From Diphasiastrum complanatum (taxonomy: Eukaryota; Streptophyta; Lycopodiopsida; Lycopodiales; Lycopodiaceae), in assembly GCA_029204225.1 (NCBI GenBank), contig CM055100.1:34993645-35057644 (forward strand): a DNA stretch of 64,000 nucleotides, in the 5' to 3' direction. How positions within the stretch are numbered: the stretch's first letter is position 1; the number at the start of each line of letters is the position of its first letter. The notes beneath the pieces were generated by a model, which worked only from the letters and a program-made list of their open reading frames with translations, was not told where the DNA came from and did not search any database. Below are positions 11,170 to 20,613 of the stretch, piece by piece. The position numbers and the translations under genes are program-made.

Positions 11170-11346
11170 CAGGTCTAGATATTTTTAGTAAGTGTATTTT
11201 TTCAGTATGAAGAAGTGTCAAACTTCAAGACCTTCGAAATGAGTCCATTTTCATGTATTTTGGACATATATGCCAATTTTACCTATATAGGGCATATTTT
11301 AGGTAAGGAGGGTCTAGAGAGAGGAGAGAGAGTCATCTCTCTCAGC

Positions 11347-11354
11347 TATATATA
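11347..11354 (+). promoter_or_regulatory. LTR TATA box
   Basis: TATATATA within CAGCTATATATAGCAGG, at the position expected for the U3/R boundary of a 647-bp LTR. The copy in the right LTR is at 16272-16279. Confidence 0.6.
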
Positions 11355-11723
11355 GCAGGTAGGCCGTGGAGAAACAGGTTGGAGCAGATCCATTGTATTC
11401 ATTTGCTTAATGAGAGATTTTTCTATTGGGTTCTCCTTCCATTGTTGGCATTGTGTAGTGATTGAGTTCAAGCTTTGTGTGTATGATCTTAGGTGCTTTC
11501 CAAAAGTGATAGGCTGATGTATTATGGACTGTATAATGCTATTTTGGGCCGCACTTGATGTTTATGGAAGTTTCCATTTGTGATAAATGCTTTTTGATCA
11601 AGTTCTTTGCATTCTAGGTAGCATAGAATGTGTTGCCAATTCCTAGCTTATGTAGTTTGGAGTGCAAGCATTCAAGCCAATGATCTTGGAGTTTAGATCC
11701 ACTTAGGATCTGTATTTTTCACA

Positions 11724-11735
11724 TGGTATCAGAGC
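11724..11735 (+). other. Primer binding site for initiator Met-tRNA
   Basis: TGGTATCAGAGC starts directly after the CA end of the left LTR. This is the classic plant retrotransposon primer site, complementary to the 3' end of initiator methionine tRNA, and it sets the minus-strand cDNA start. Confidence 0.95.
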
Positions 11736-12895
11736 TGGTTGGCTTCTATTTACAGTAAGTATTCCATTTTTGGTGATATTTGGATGTTTGATCAAGTTCT
11801 AGCATGATTTTGCATTGCTTTGTTGATCAAATCTTACTAACCTTTGTTTTGTGAGTTGAACTTGTGGATCAAAAGCATATTTCAGGTCTATTGAAGATCA
11901 GAGGCTGAAAAGAAACTATTTTGGATCAGATCATAACACCTAATCATTTGTGATTGTGAGGCTTGTGCATATTCAATACTAACAATGTTCTTTTCAATCC
12001 TATTGTTGACAATCTCCATTCTTGGATGAACACTCTCCTTAAGTGGATGAAACTTCTCCTTAAGTGGATGACAAATGCTCTTTTGAGTGAGTTGTAATTC
12101 TCCTAAAGGCTGAGCAAAGCTCCCATTTGGATGAAAGATCCCCTTTTTTGGGTGAACATATTGTAAGCTCCATTGTGAAGAGCATATTGTAAAGATTGTC
12201 ATCAATTTTGGCATAAATTTTGGTGTACTTTGTTGAGCATGTAAGTAACTCTCCTTATGTAATTTGATTGGAGCATTTGCTGGAAGGTGTTAACCATTAT
12301 GCAAGTGTGTTTTCAGGTTCTTAACAGGTTGAGGAACATTCTCATGTGAAGTGATCTTAGATCTACATCTAAACACCAAGATTTGACAAGATAGTGAAGC
12401 TAGTCTTGTGATTCACTAAGTGTGCTCATTCATTCACCTCTAAATCTTGTATTTATCACTTGCTGGAGTTTATAAACTTTTAGAAGTGTGGTTTACATGT
12501 GGTTTTACAGGTTGAATCAATATCTTAGTGTGTTGATCATATGTTGATCAAGTTTGTTCATTACTAGGTAATCTTGGCATCCTAGTTTTGGGTATTTTCT
12601 AAGAATGCAAGTAACTCTTCACACCATAACTTGATTTGGTCACTTGCTGGAAAGTTTGAGAGCTTAAGCAAGAGTGTGTTCAGGTTGGTTTGATTTTGTA
12701 ATCCATTCTTAGTGTGTGCAAAGTGTTGCATGTGTTTCAATCTTCCTTTCTATGCTTGGAAACCATCTAGGTTCAAGATAGAAGTGTTTTAGGGTCCTAA
12801 ATCTTCATAGATCTCTTTATCTATCATTTGTTGAGAGAAAAGTGAGTGCTAAGTGCTTTAGGACAGAACCTAAAAGTTGAAGAAACATTAGAATC

Positions 12896-15800
12896 ATGGC
12901 TTCCAATGGTGGGATCATGCTAGAGTCTAGTGAAAGGTTGAGTTCATCAAACTACTCTACTTGGAAAGTGAGGATGGAGTCCTTACTTGAGTTGAATGAA
13001 CTCATGGACATAGTTGCAGAAATTGAAGAGAGACCTCTCACACTTCAAGAGCAACAAAGGTTTGATAAGAAGGCCAAAAGGGCTCTTCATATCATTAAAA
13101 TGAATGTTACAAATGAACTTCTCAAGGAAGTTGGAAAGTGTCAAAGTGCAAGTGAGGCATGGAATGCCTTAAAGAAGCTCTTTGAATCAAAGTCCACATC
13201 TAGGGTATTGACCCTAAGGAGACAAATATTTTCTAGTAGGCAAAGAGAGGGTGAAAGTGCTCATGCATTTATCTTGAGAGTTAAGTCCCTAAGTGATGAT
13301 TTAGCATGCATTGATGAGAACATAAAAGATGGTGAAATAGTCCAAGTTATGTTGAATGGTTTGCTAAATGAACATGCTAACCTTGTGCAAAGTTTTGCCA
13401 TTCAAAGAGTCTTGCCAAGTGTGGTTGACTTGCAAGAAATCTTATTGGCTGAAGAACATAGGTTGCAATCAAAGCTTGATGGTGCATCCTTGCAAGGTGG
13501 AGGTGAAGAGGCTTTCTTCACAAAAGGCAAATTCAAGGGCAAAGGTAAAGGCAAAGGGAAATGGTCCAAAGGTGGTAACTTTGATCATGATGATCACTCT
13601 TCCTCTTCCTCTTCTACTAAGAACAATAAGTCAAAGTTCAAGTGCTTTTATTGTGGGATAAAAGGACATTTTGCAAATGAATGCCATAAGAAACAAAATG
13701 CTAGATCTAGGTTGAGATCTAATGTACTTCTTGGAGATGATAATTGTTGTGCTAACTTGGCAAGCTTTGGTGAATCTATGGTCAATTTTTTGGATCCATT
13801 GGATCTTGAAGATGCACTAGTGTTACCTACTAGTCATATGGAGTCATGTGGAGCTAAATTAGCATCATGTTTGTACTCTTCTACTCATGGACTTCCAAGG
13901 CTTGGTGGTTCTTCAATGGTGCTAGATGGCAAGTGCAAAAATGGAAAAGGTAAGGAAGGAGCTAACTTCATCAATGGAGTTGATGAAGATTCTTCTTTGG
14001 AAGTGATTGTTGCTAATGACTTGTTTGTTCATATGGAAAAAGATGGAGATGCTAAGTGTCATTCTTTGCAAGAAGATGGTTGTTCTTCTAATTCTTTTCA
14101 TATTGATGTATGTAATCATGTGGGAAAAGATGATGGTGCTTTGAGCATGCTTGAAGGAAATGGTTCTTTTACATCTTTTTGTGATAAAGTCATTTGTGCA
14201 ACAAGTGGTGTCACATTTCTTCATAAAAAGAGTAGATCAAAGGTTTCTATCATGAGACTTGGTGAGGGAGATCACAAGTCAAAAGGAAGAGAAGTATGTG
14301 AAGTGTTCAAAGTAGGATGTACTTTGAATGATGTTTTTATGAACGATAGTGAGGAAAAATCATTATCATATGACTCATTACCTAAATCATTGAGTAGAAG
14401 TTCATGTTTGAAAAGAGAGAGTACTTCAATCACTCTTATGTTGAAGGTACTAAGGATTCTTTTCTTGGCTTCTAATATTCAAGAGTCTTCTACTTCTTAT
14501 GGTGCAACTATCAAGAGGGAGGTTTCTAACTTTTGTGGTGCTAGCATTAAGAGGGAGTCTTGTGAAGGAAAGGGCAATGGAAGAGTGGTTCTTGGGAAGA
14601 TCCAAAGCATGGATCTAACATCTCTTCATCAACTCAAAGCATTCTATGATTGTGGTGGATTGTTCATTCATGGTCAAGATGGCAAAAGGTTGGTTGAAGA
14701 AGACTACATGGAGCAACTCAAGTGGCAACTTCTTCAAGGCAAGGGAGATATCATTGGTGAGCTTATTGAGGTTTGTTATGAACTCAAGAGGGCTGTTTTG
14801 ATTAGGTTTGATACTCATCTTCACCTACTCTACTTCATGTTAAATGGAAATGTTGGAATCTATCTTTTGGTTTATGATGGTGGCATTGTTTTCACTAACT
14901 ATAGTGAAGGGTCAAATTTGAGCATTGATGAGATCTTGTGGGATCTTAATCATGTGTTTGAGAGGGAGTATCTTCAGAGTTTCAGATCTGAAGATGTTCA
15001 CATATGCAAGATCTTTGATGTCTTATTGGAAGATCAAGAGGTTGATCTTGGATTGCTTCATCAACACCAAGAGACAAGTGGCAATTCGAAGCTAGTGAAA
15101 AGCATCAAAGAAGAGACAAATGGTCAAGGCATTTTGGATCTGTTTTTACAGGTTCTTGAAGGTTCAAGTAAGGTCTTTGGAGCTGCAAGGAAGTGTCTTC
15201 TTACTCTACCTCACTTGCCTAATCTCATGTATGAACATTGTTATGTCAATGTGTTGAAATTGTCAAATTTCAATAAAACTAGTTCCATAGTTTTGCATCC
15301 TTTGGATCTTGGAGATGGAATAGTTATCATTGCTGGTTTGTATGATCAAGTACATGAATTCATTCAGATCTTGAAAGGTATTGAAGTGGTCAATATGTTT
15401 TCTTTTGAACAAAGTTCAAGATCTAGTATTCTAGTGTTGGCAAATTGGCAACTTGTTGACATTGTAGGATCAAGCGTTGTGAGCAAATCTTGTGGAGGTA
15501 CTTCAAGTATTTCAAGTTCAGGTTTTGGTCATTCAAATGGAGTAGGGAACACATCTTTTTGGCATTCATTCACTCAAAGGCTTTCATGGATTGAAGATCT
15601 ACAAAGGCAAGGTGGTGATGGAAGTTCATTCATGGAGATACATGTTGCATTCACTATATGTATAGTGAAATGTGGAGGAGGCATGCAAACACTTGTTGAT
15701 CACTTTCATTTACAACTTGTTTGCTGCTATTTTACAGAGAAACCAGAGATGGATACATGGAGGAATTCATTAATTGAGATTCTATGTTCTTTTACATGTA

Positions 15801-15988
15801 CCATTTTTATGATTCTATGTAAAATTGATGTAAGAAATAGTGAAGCATCCTATATGGACACTATTATCTATATCAATTATGTTGTGTCCTATTTTGTACA
15901 TATTAGGATCCTTGAGAAGAGATCTATTCTGATGATGGAGATCATTCTTAAGTTGGAACAAAGTAGTGTTGTAAAACTAGCAAGTTAA
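12896..15988 (+). CDS. gag: Gag polyprotein with zinc knuckle and a long non-pol C-terminal extension (1030 aa)
   Basis: Structural protein of the retrotransposon: it would coat the element's RNA in cytoplasmic particles. Residues about 16-190 form a copia-type Gag (SSNYSTWKVRMESLLELNEL, then EAWNALKKLFESKSTSRVLT and TLRRQIFSSRQREGESAHAF, the UBN2/Retrotran_gag pattern). Residues about 208-222 are a Lys/Gly-rich basic run, followed by Ser/Asn-rich spacer. A perfect CCHC knuckle follows: C250-x2-C253-x4-H258-x4-C263. The other ~770 residues have no D(S/T)G protease, no HHCC integrase and no YVDD. A hydrophobic segment (about 955-975, ILCSFTCTIFMILC) lies near the end. The ORF is intact and stops 14 bp before the right LTR. 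Start: first ATG after the leader, in the context AATCATGGC. The tail's function is unknown. Part of it is shared with the element at 9681-10430. Confidence 0.88.
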   Translation: MASNGGIMLESSERLSSSNYSTWKVRMESLLELNELMDIVAEIEERPLTLQEQQRFDKKAKRALHIIKMNVTNELLKEVGKCQSASEAWNALKKLFESKSTSRVLTLRRQIFSSRQREGESAHAFILRVKSLSDDLACIDENIKDGEIVQVMLNGLLNEHANLVQSFAIQRVLPSVVDLQEILLAEEHRLQSKLDGASLQGGGEEAFFTKGKFKGKGKGKGKWSKGGNFDHDDHSSSSSSTKNNKSKFKCFYCGIKGHFANECHKKQNARSRLRSNVLLGDDNCCANLASFGESMVNFLDPLDLEDALVLPTSHMESCGAKLASCLYSSTHGLPRLGGSSMVLDGKCKNGKGKEGANFINGVDEDSSLEVIVANDLFVHMEKDGDAKCHSLQEDGCSSNSFHIDVCNHVGKDDGALSMLEGNGSFTSFCDKVICATSGVTFLHKKSRSKVSIMRLGEGDHKSKGREVCEVFKVGCTLNDVFMNDSEEKSLSYDSLPKSLSRSSCLKRESTSITLMLKVLRILFLASNIQESSTSYGATIKREVSNFCGASIKRESCEGKGNGRVVLGKIQSMDLTSLHQLKAFYDCGGLFIHGQDGKRLVEEDYMEQLKWQLLQGKGDIIGELIEVCYELKRAVLIRFDTHLHLLYFMLNGNVGIYLLVYDGGIVFTNYSEGSNLSIDEILWDLNHVFEREYLQSFRSEDVHICKIFDVLLEDQEVDLGLLHQHQETSGNSKLVKSIKEETNGQGILDLFLQVLEGSSKVFGAARKCLLTLPHLPNLMYEHCYVNVLKLSNFNKTSSIVLHPLDLGDGIVIIAGLYDQVHEFIQILKGIEVVNMFSFEQSSRSSILVLANWQLVDIVGSSVVSKSCGGTSSISSSGFGHSNGVGNTSFWHSFTQRLSWIEDLQRQGGDGSSFMEIHVAFTICIVKCGGGMQTLVDHFHLQLVCCYFTEKPEMDTWRNSLIEILCSFTCTIFMILCKIDVRNSEASYMDTIIYINYVVSYFVHIRILEKRSILMMEIILKLEQSSVVKLAS

Positions 15989-16001
15989 GTTGAAGAGGGA
16001 G

Positions 16002-16648
16002 TGTGAAAATTGTCAACATTTCCTTGTCTAGTTTTAGGCCAAAATTGCTAAAAATGGCACATAGTTTAGGATCTGACTTTTCACACGTGTGAAACAGGTC
16101 TAGATATTTTTAGTAAGTGTATTTTTTCAGTATGAAGAAGTGTCAAACTTCAAGACCTTCGAAATGAGTCCATTTTCATGTATTTTGGACATATATGCCA
16201 ATTTTACCTATATAGGGCATATTTTAGGTAAGGAGGGTCTAGAGAGAGGAGAGAGAGTCATCTCTCTCAGCTATATATAGTAGGTAGGCCGTGGAGAAAC
16301 AGGTTGGAGCAGATCCATTGTATTCATTTGCTTAATGAGAGATTTTTCTATTGGGTTCTCCTTCCATTGTTGGCATTGTGTAGTGATTGAGTTCAAGCTT
16401 TGTGTGTATGATCTTAGGTGCTTTCCAAAAGTGATAGGCTGATGTATTATGGACTGTATAATGCTATTTTGGGCCACACTTGATGTTTATGGAAGTTTCC
16501 ATTTGTGATAAATGCTTTTTGATCAAGTTCTTTGCATTCTAGGTAGCATAGAATGTGTTGCCAATTCCTAGCTTATGTAGTTTGGAGTGCAAGCATTCAA
16601 GCCAATGATCTTGGAGTTTAGATCCACTTAGGATCTGTATTTTTCACA
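16002..16648 (+). repeat. 3' LTR (647 bp)
   Basis: Same length and ends as the 5' LTR, preceded by the polypurine tract GAAGAGGGAG and followed by the TGCTT duplication (16649-16653). Only two single-base differences from the 5' LTR were found by reading both in full. Confidence 0.95.
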
Positions 16649-16653
16649 TGCTT

Positions 16654-16853
16654 GGCTTACATGGTAAGTTTCCTGTCTTTCCTAAAAGCTTTTCATCCTT
16701 TTGTATTTTCACATGACCCTTGTGGAGTCTTGCTTTTGATAGAACGTCTTTTAATCTAGAGGTAGCTTGTTTTGATGATGTTGCTAGCTTGGTATTCCAA
16801 GAAAATAATATGTGAAGATAAATAAGTTTTTTTATAATCCTTAACCTTTGCAT
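16654..16853 (-). pseudogene. Upstream half of the exon split by the LTR element
   Basis: Open minus-strand frame (LKDVLSKARLHKGHVKIQKD, then LLGKTGNLPCKP) running straight into the target duplication and continuing in phase at 11071 after the element is removed. Together they give roughly 160 codons with a single stop. The protein family is not recognised. The stretch is basic and Ser/Lys-rich. Confidence 0.45.
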
Positions 16854-16859
16854 GAAGAG

Positions 16860-17900
16860 TACAAATATGTACCTTTTTTAAAGGAATCAGCAAAACAGAT
16901 TTTCAATTTGGATCTAAATTTTCTCTTGTTATACTTGTACTCCTTGTAATATCTTTCACCATTTTCATGCAATATATACAAGGATGCTTATAGCTCCATG
17001 AAACACATTGTACATGCATTTCAAAGTTTTCAAATCACCTGCTAAATGCCATTCCACATTGAAATCTCCTTTTCCGGGTACATTGAGCTTTACACCATCC
17101 ATATGCTCTATGATGATTTGAGGATAAGATGTTCTGCAGAATATCCATGATAAAATATCATGATCCTCTTTCAGAACCTATCAACATAAATGTACCATTA
17201 GACTCACAAGTCAACATAACTAGTTAGTTTGATCATAAATAATGTTAATTAGCCTAATCAAATATTCCAATCCTATTTCATGAATGAATCAATGAAGATA
17301 CCTAGAAAGTAGACAACCACCAAATATCCTTTTATGATTGTACACCGAAGTTAAAATCTCCTTGTACAATTGATTGTCCAAGTGCACCATTCATGAGAGC
17401 TATACTAACCCTCAACAATTTTTGACTCACCTAACTTAAGTACTATGATTATTTTACCAGTTACCTTTTCCATTGGGATATCATAAAAAGTAATCATATA
17501 TATCAACAATTGATTTACATCAAAAAAACATATTGTTTGATGCGTTATAGGAAATAGATCTTTTAGTATGATATGTCTCTTCAACATGAAATGGAGTGCC
17601 TATAATTTTATGCATTCCTATGTTTAAGTTACCTTCGAAGAGGAACTTCTTTAATACAAACTTACTTAAATGCTTCTCTGATAAGTTTGAAAATTGTTCC
17701 ATATACTTCCCTGCTTATCTTAGCAAATCACAAGCACCCTGGACTATAGTTTTATCAAAAAAAAATTGTATGTCCATCATCAAGCTCTTTGCCACCAAAT
17801 TTTATAGTTTAGAATTTTGTTTGCAATTTGAGTTGTAAAAAGGTTGATCTGTGACTCCATAGAGAGCTTATTCCATTTCAAAACTGGGAAAGCATCAAGG
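16860..17900 (-). pseudogene. Further relic exons of the unidentified gene (copy B of the VQGACD family)
   Basis: Minus-strand blocks include GKGDFNVEWHLAGDLKTLKC with flanking EHMDGVKLNVP (about 17000-17130). A second block has KLGESKIVEG (about 17405-17440). A third, about 17780-17660, reads FDKTIVQGACDLL, one stop, then FSNLSEKHL and a GTAAGT donor. That third block aligns with copy A at 7497-7233 (LDTTLVQGACDF, same donor position). Stops and frameshifts are present. Same orientation as copy A and as the split exon at 16654-16853 and 10780-11071, so these may all belong to one gene family in tandem. Confidence 0.4.
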
Positions 17901-18176
17901 AGTGGTTAGAAATGCACTATCCATATTATATATATGTAATTTGTTAATAATCAATTGGTCTTGCATACCAAAGATTTTCTTTTGGGGGGGTTGGGGGTTT
18001 CCATATTGACCCCTCATCGATGTGAAACAATTAGTCTTGTATTTCAAAATATATTCAAAGCTTTTGATGTCAAGTGTTTTTTTTTAAGCTTTTACTCATC
18101 AAGTTGAGCAAAATTTTAGGATTAAGTTGAATGCAAGTCAAGTGCACTTATTGTGAGTCCAAAACTAGTCAAGGGC

Positions 18177-18196
18177 TCTCTCTCTCTCTCTCTCTC
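18177..18196. repeat. (CT)n microsatellite
   Basis: Short uninterrupted CT tract in non-coding sequence, 150 bp before a longer one. Confidence 0.85.
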
Positions 18197-18345
18197 AAGC
18201 CCTCTTCTCCAACGTTTTTGAACTTTCCAAAATGTAAACAGGTCAGGAAAGTTTGAACCTTGAAAAACCTGCTAGCCGCACAGGTCATCAAATTTTTAGG
18301 GCACATGTGACCCAATGAAAAGTCCAAAGCATTTTTTCTCCACAA

Positions 18346-18348
<3 letters not shown>

Positions 18349-18384
<36 letters not shown>
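18349..18384. repeat. (CT)n microsatellite
   Basis: Uninterrupted CT tract of about 17 units, directly upstream of the tRNA-like SINE candidate at 18437. Confidence 0.9.
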
Positions 18385-18386
<2 letters not shown>

Positions 18387-18436
18387 AAACTTTGGTTACA
18401 TGTACTACATTCCCATTATCCATATACAACCCGAAC

Positions 18437-18525
18437 GGGTTTGCTCAATTGGCTAGCGTGGCATCCAAAGTTTCTTTGACCCTAGGTTTCTTTGACCCTA
18501 GGTTAGAGCCCCGCCTTGGAAACAA
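18437..18525 (+). mobile_element. tRNA-derived SINE head (candidate) with internal 17-bp duplication
   Basis: GGGTTTGCTCAATTGGCTAG (from 18437) resembles a tRNA 5' end with a pol III A box (TTGCTCAATTGGC). GGTTAGAGCCCC (18501-18512) resembles a degenerate B box. Between them TTTCTTTGACCCTAGGT occurs twice in tandem (18470-18503), which lengthens the usual A-B spacing. It is not a functional tRNA gene because the acceptor and B-box stems do not pair well. A tail and target duplication were not identified. Confidence 0.4.
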
Positions 18526-19490
18526 TATGATTGACTTTTATCATATGTGCCCAAACTTTAACAAATTTGTAGATTCCATGCCACCATAGATGGGAGATGC
18601 TCTTTCCAGGTGCTTGTAAAATTGATTTTAGAGCCTTGTACCAGTTTCTCATGTCTTTTACCTGTTTGTTGTTTATCACTAACCAAAAATAGGAGCTTTC
18701 ATAGATTTTGGAAGAAATGTAGAGCAAGTTTTAGTCATCAACATGAACTTTGCCCATGAATTTATGAATCTGGTTTTTGAAGAAAGAGATTGAGATTTTA
18801 AACTCAAAGGACAAGAAGATGATGCATGATGTAAGTACTTGCCAATAGAGTAACATTCACAAGCAGGCGGATTCACAAATTGACTACATTTCTTGCTTAA
18901 AGAGCAAAGGCCAACCAACAAGAACATGAACTAGGATTTTGTACAATGTGACCTTAAATTTGTCAGCTTTTCTTGCGCAAAGAACAAGATCCAAACAGCA
19001 TTCATCGCCTGAAGAGGACATGCAATGGAAGTCCTAGTTCTGGTTTCTGCATGTGATTCCCACAGAGGTGCAGGCTTGCAATTGCCCACCTCATAATTCT
19101 GCAATAGAAAGTGGAATGCCCTGATCGAGCTTCAACACTTCACATGGCCAAGCACAACAGCAGTCCACTTAAGAGGTTCAAGAATCAAGACCTGAGATAT
19201 AAACCTTTTCCTGGTGCTGACATTGTTATAAAAAAGCAACCCAAATGCAGAACAGGTTCAAAGTATCTTGTCAATATAATTCGGTGCCTTGTTATACAAG
19301 CTATTCTCCATAAAAGACCATTCAAAATCTTTATACTTTTTCAGATGAACAAAGCCACATTGGCTGGGTTTCTGCCTGACGTAAGCTGAATCAGATACTA
19401 GCTTTTGTTTCATTTGTGCATGATCGGAGTGTTCAGTGCCTCTCTGTTTCAACTTTGTGGCGTCGCTCAGCACTCAGCCACCTGCTGGGT

Positions 19491-20498
19491 TTAAAAAGAC
19501 AAGCCCTGTTGAGCCTGCCACAAAGCCTGTGCAGACGACTTCAGCTGATTCTTCTCCTCTTCTGCAAGAGGTGCATTCACCATGCCCTGCACTCCTGATC
19601 TTCCCAGTTGAACAGGCAAGCTCAGAAACACGTCCTCTTCTATACCATGCAAGCCCTTGGCATAAACCGAAACAGGGTGAATCCTCTGCTGGTTTTTCAG
19701 CAAAGTCCTGGTCAGATTTGCAGTGGAGTACCCAATCGCCCAGGACGTGTAGCCTTTGAGGCTGATCACTTCGTGAGCGCCATTCACCACAGCCGTGTGG
19801 ATACCTCGCAAGCTCTCCATTTCAAAACCGTTGATGTTTTTATCTAAAAAGTTATTCAAAGGAATCCCACCCACAGTGACGCTGGACCACATTGGCACAG
19901 AGCTATCCCCATGCTCGCCTATTATGTCGGCACTCACATTCTGAACATGCACATTCAAGCGCTCAGCTAGAAGGAAACGAAAGCGAGATGAGTCTAAATT
20001 AGTGCCACTACCGATCACTCTGTTGGGGGGCAGCCCAGAGATCTTCCAGGCTAAGTAGCTCAGAATATCCACAGGATTGGACACGATCAGCAAAATTGTG
20101 TTAGGACTGTGCTCAACCAACCGGGGGATGATGGATTTGTAAATCGAAACATTACGTTCAAGCAAAGAGAGCCTGGATTCGCCCTCCCTCTGCCTTGCTC
20201 CTGCTGTGACAATACATATATCTGAGCCCGCAGAGATGGCATAGTCTGTGTCTGCAGTGATCTTAGTCCTGGGCACGAAAGCTCCCGCGTGCTGAAGATC
20301 CAGCATCTCTCCTTTCAGCTTCTTTTCTTCCACATCAACCAGTGCGATCTCTTCAGCCAGCTCCTGTGTGAGGATGGTCTGAGCACAAGCCATGCCCACA
20401 TTTCCAATCCCCACCACTGTCACCTTCACATGCTTAGTACTGATGGGCACTGCATCCACAATTGGCAACAGAAATGAATTTGAAGCACTCTGATCCAT
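19491..20498 (-). CDS. LDH: L-lactate dehydrogenase (335 aa), intronless
   Basis: Cytosolic NADH-dependent reduction of pyruvate to L-lactate, used in plants mainly under low oxygen. The sequence is a full-length LDH. Nucleotide-binding loop G30-I-G-N-V-G35 is followed by D55 for the adenine ribose. Q103, which sets pyruvate over malate specificity, and R109 lie in the mobile loop (ARQREGESR). Further key residues are N141 (SNPVDIL), D169 and R172 (NLDSSRF), and the catalytic H196 (GEHGDSS), with SWAIG after T251. All key residues are present, so it should be active. Land-plant LDHs are about 350 residues; this one is slightly shorter at the N-terminus. An in-frame TGA three codons before the ATG fixes the start. 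No intron is present, although other plant LDH genes can have one. Confidence 0.95.
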   Translation of the reverse strand: MDQSASNSFLLPIVDAVPISTKHVKVTVVGIGNVGMACAQTILTQELAEEIALVDVEEKKLKGEMLDLQHAGAFVPRTKITADTDYAISAGSDICIVTAGARQREGESRLSLLERNVSIYKSIIPRLVEHSPNTILLIVSNPVDILSYLAWKISGLPPNRVIGSGTNLDSSRFRFLLAERLNVHVQNVSADIIGEHGDSSVPMWSSVTVGGIPLNNFLDKNINGFEMESLRGIHTAVVNGAHEVISLKGYTSWAIGYSTANLTRTLLKNQQRIHPVSVYAKGLHGIEEDVFLSLPVQLGRSGVQGMVNAPLAEEEKNQLKSSAQALWQAQQGLSF

Positions 20499-20535
20499 AT
20501 CTTTTCAGGCTTCTAACTTCCCCTGATCTGATCCT

Positions 20536-20594
20536 CCTGATTTTGCTGATCTGATGATATTCCTGATTTTGCTGATGTTCCTGATTTTGCTGAT
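20536..20594 (-). repeat. Threefold 15-bp repeat in the LDH leader
   Basis: CCTGATTTTGCTGAT (plus strand) occurs at 20536-20550, 20562-20576 and 20580-20594. The repeat lies between the predicted TATA box and the LDH start, so it would be in the 5' untranslated leader. No upstream ATG was noted in it on the minus strand. Confidence 0.75.
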
Positions 20595-20613
20595 GGTTGT
20601 GAAGATCTGTCTG

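Larger units (their letters stand above)
11077..11723 (+). repeat. 5' LTR (647 bp)
   Basis: Starts TGTGAAAATTGTC, ends TTTTTCACA. It contains a perfect 16-bp palindrome TTTCACACGTGTGAAA (11154-11169, G-box core), a purine-rich GAGAGAGGAGAGAGAG stretch and a strong TATA box TATATATA (11347-11354). It is identical to the 3' LTR except C at 11356 (T in the right copy, 16281) and G at 11551 (A in the right copy, 16476). Confidence 0.95.
11077..16648 (+). mobile_element. Intact young LTR retrotransposon of the Gag-only (TR-GAG) kind
   Basis: A complete 5572-bp element. Two 647-bp LTRs (11077-11723 and 16002-16648) start TG and end CA and differ at only two positions. It also has a TGCTT target duplication, a Met-tRNA primer site right after the left LTR, a polypurine tract (GAAGAGGGA) before the right LTR, and one long ORF (12896-15988). 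That ORF has Gag and a zinc knuckle but no protease, integrase, RT or RNase H motif anywhere. Such elements are described in plants as TR-GAGs and must borrow enzymes from an autonomous partner. The unexplained feature is the ~770-residue open tail after the zinc knuckle. The leader 11736-12895 has no ORF. Confidence 0.93.

Noticed and set aside
13922-14824. Minus-strand ORFs inside the Gag ORF
   Set aside because: Shadows of the intact 1030-codon plus-strand ORF.
19608-19847. Plus-strand ORFs inside LDH
   Set aside because: Antisense shadows of the LDH coding sequence.
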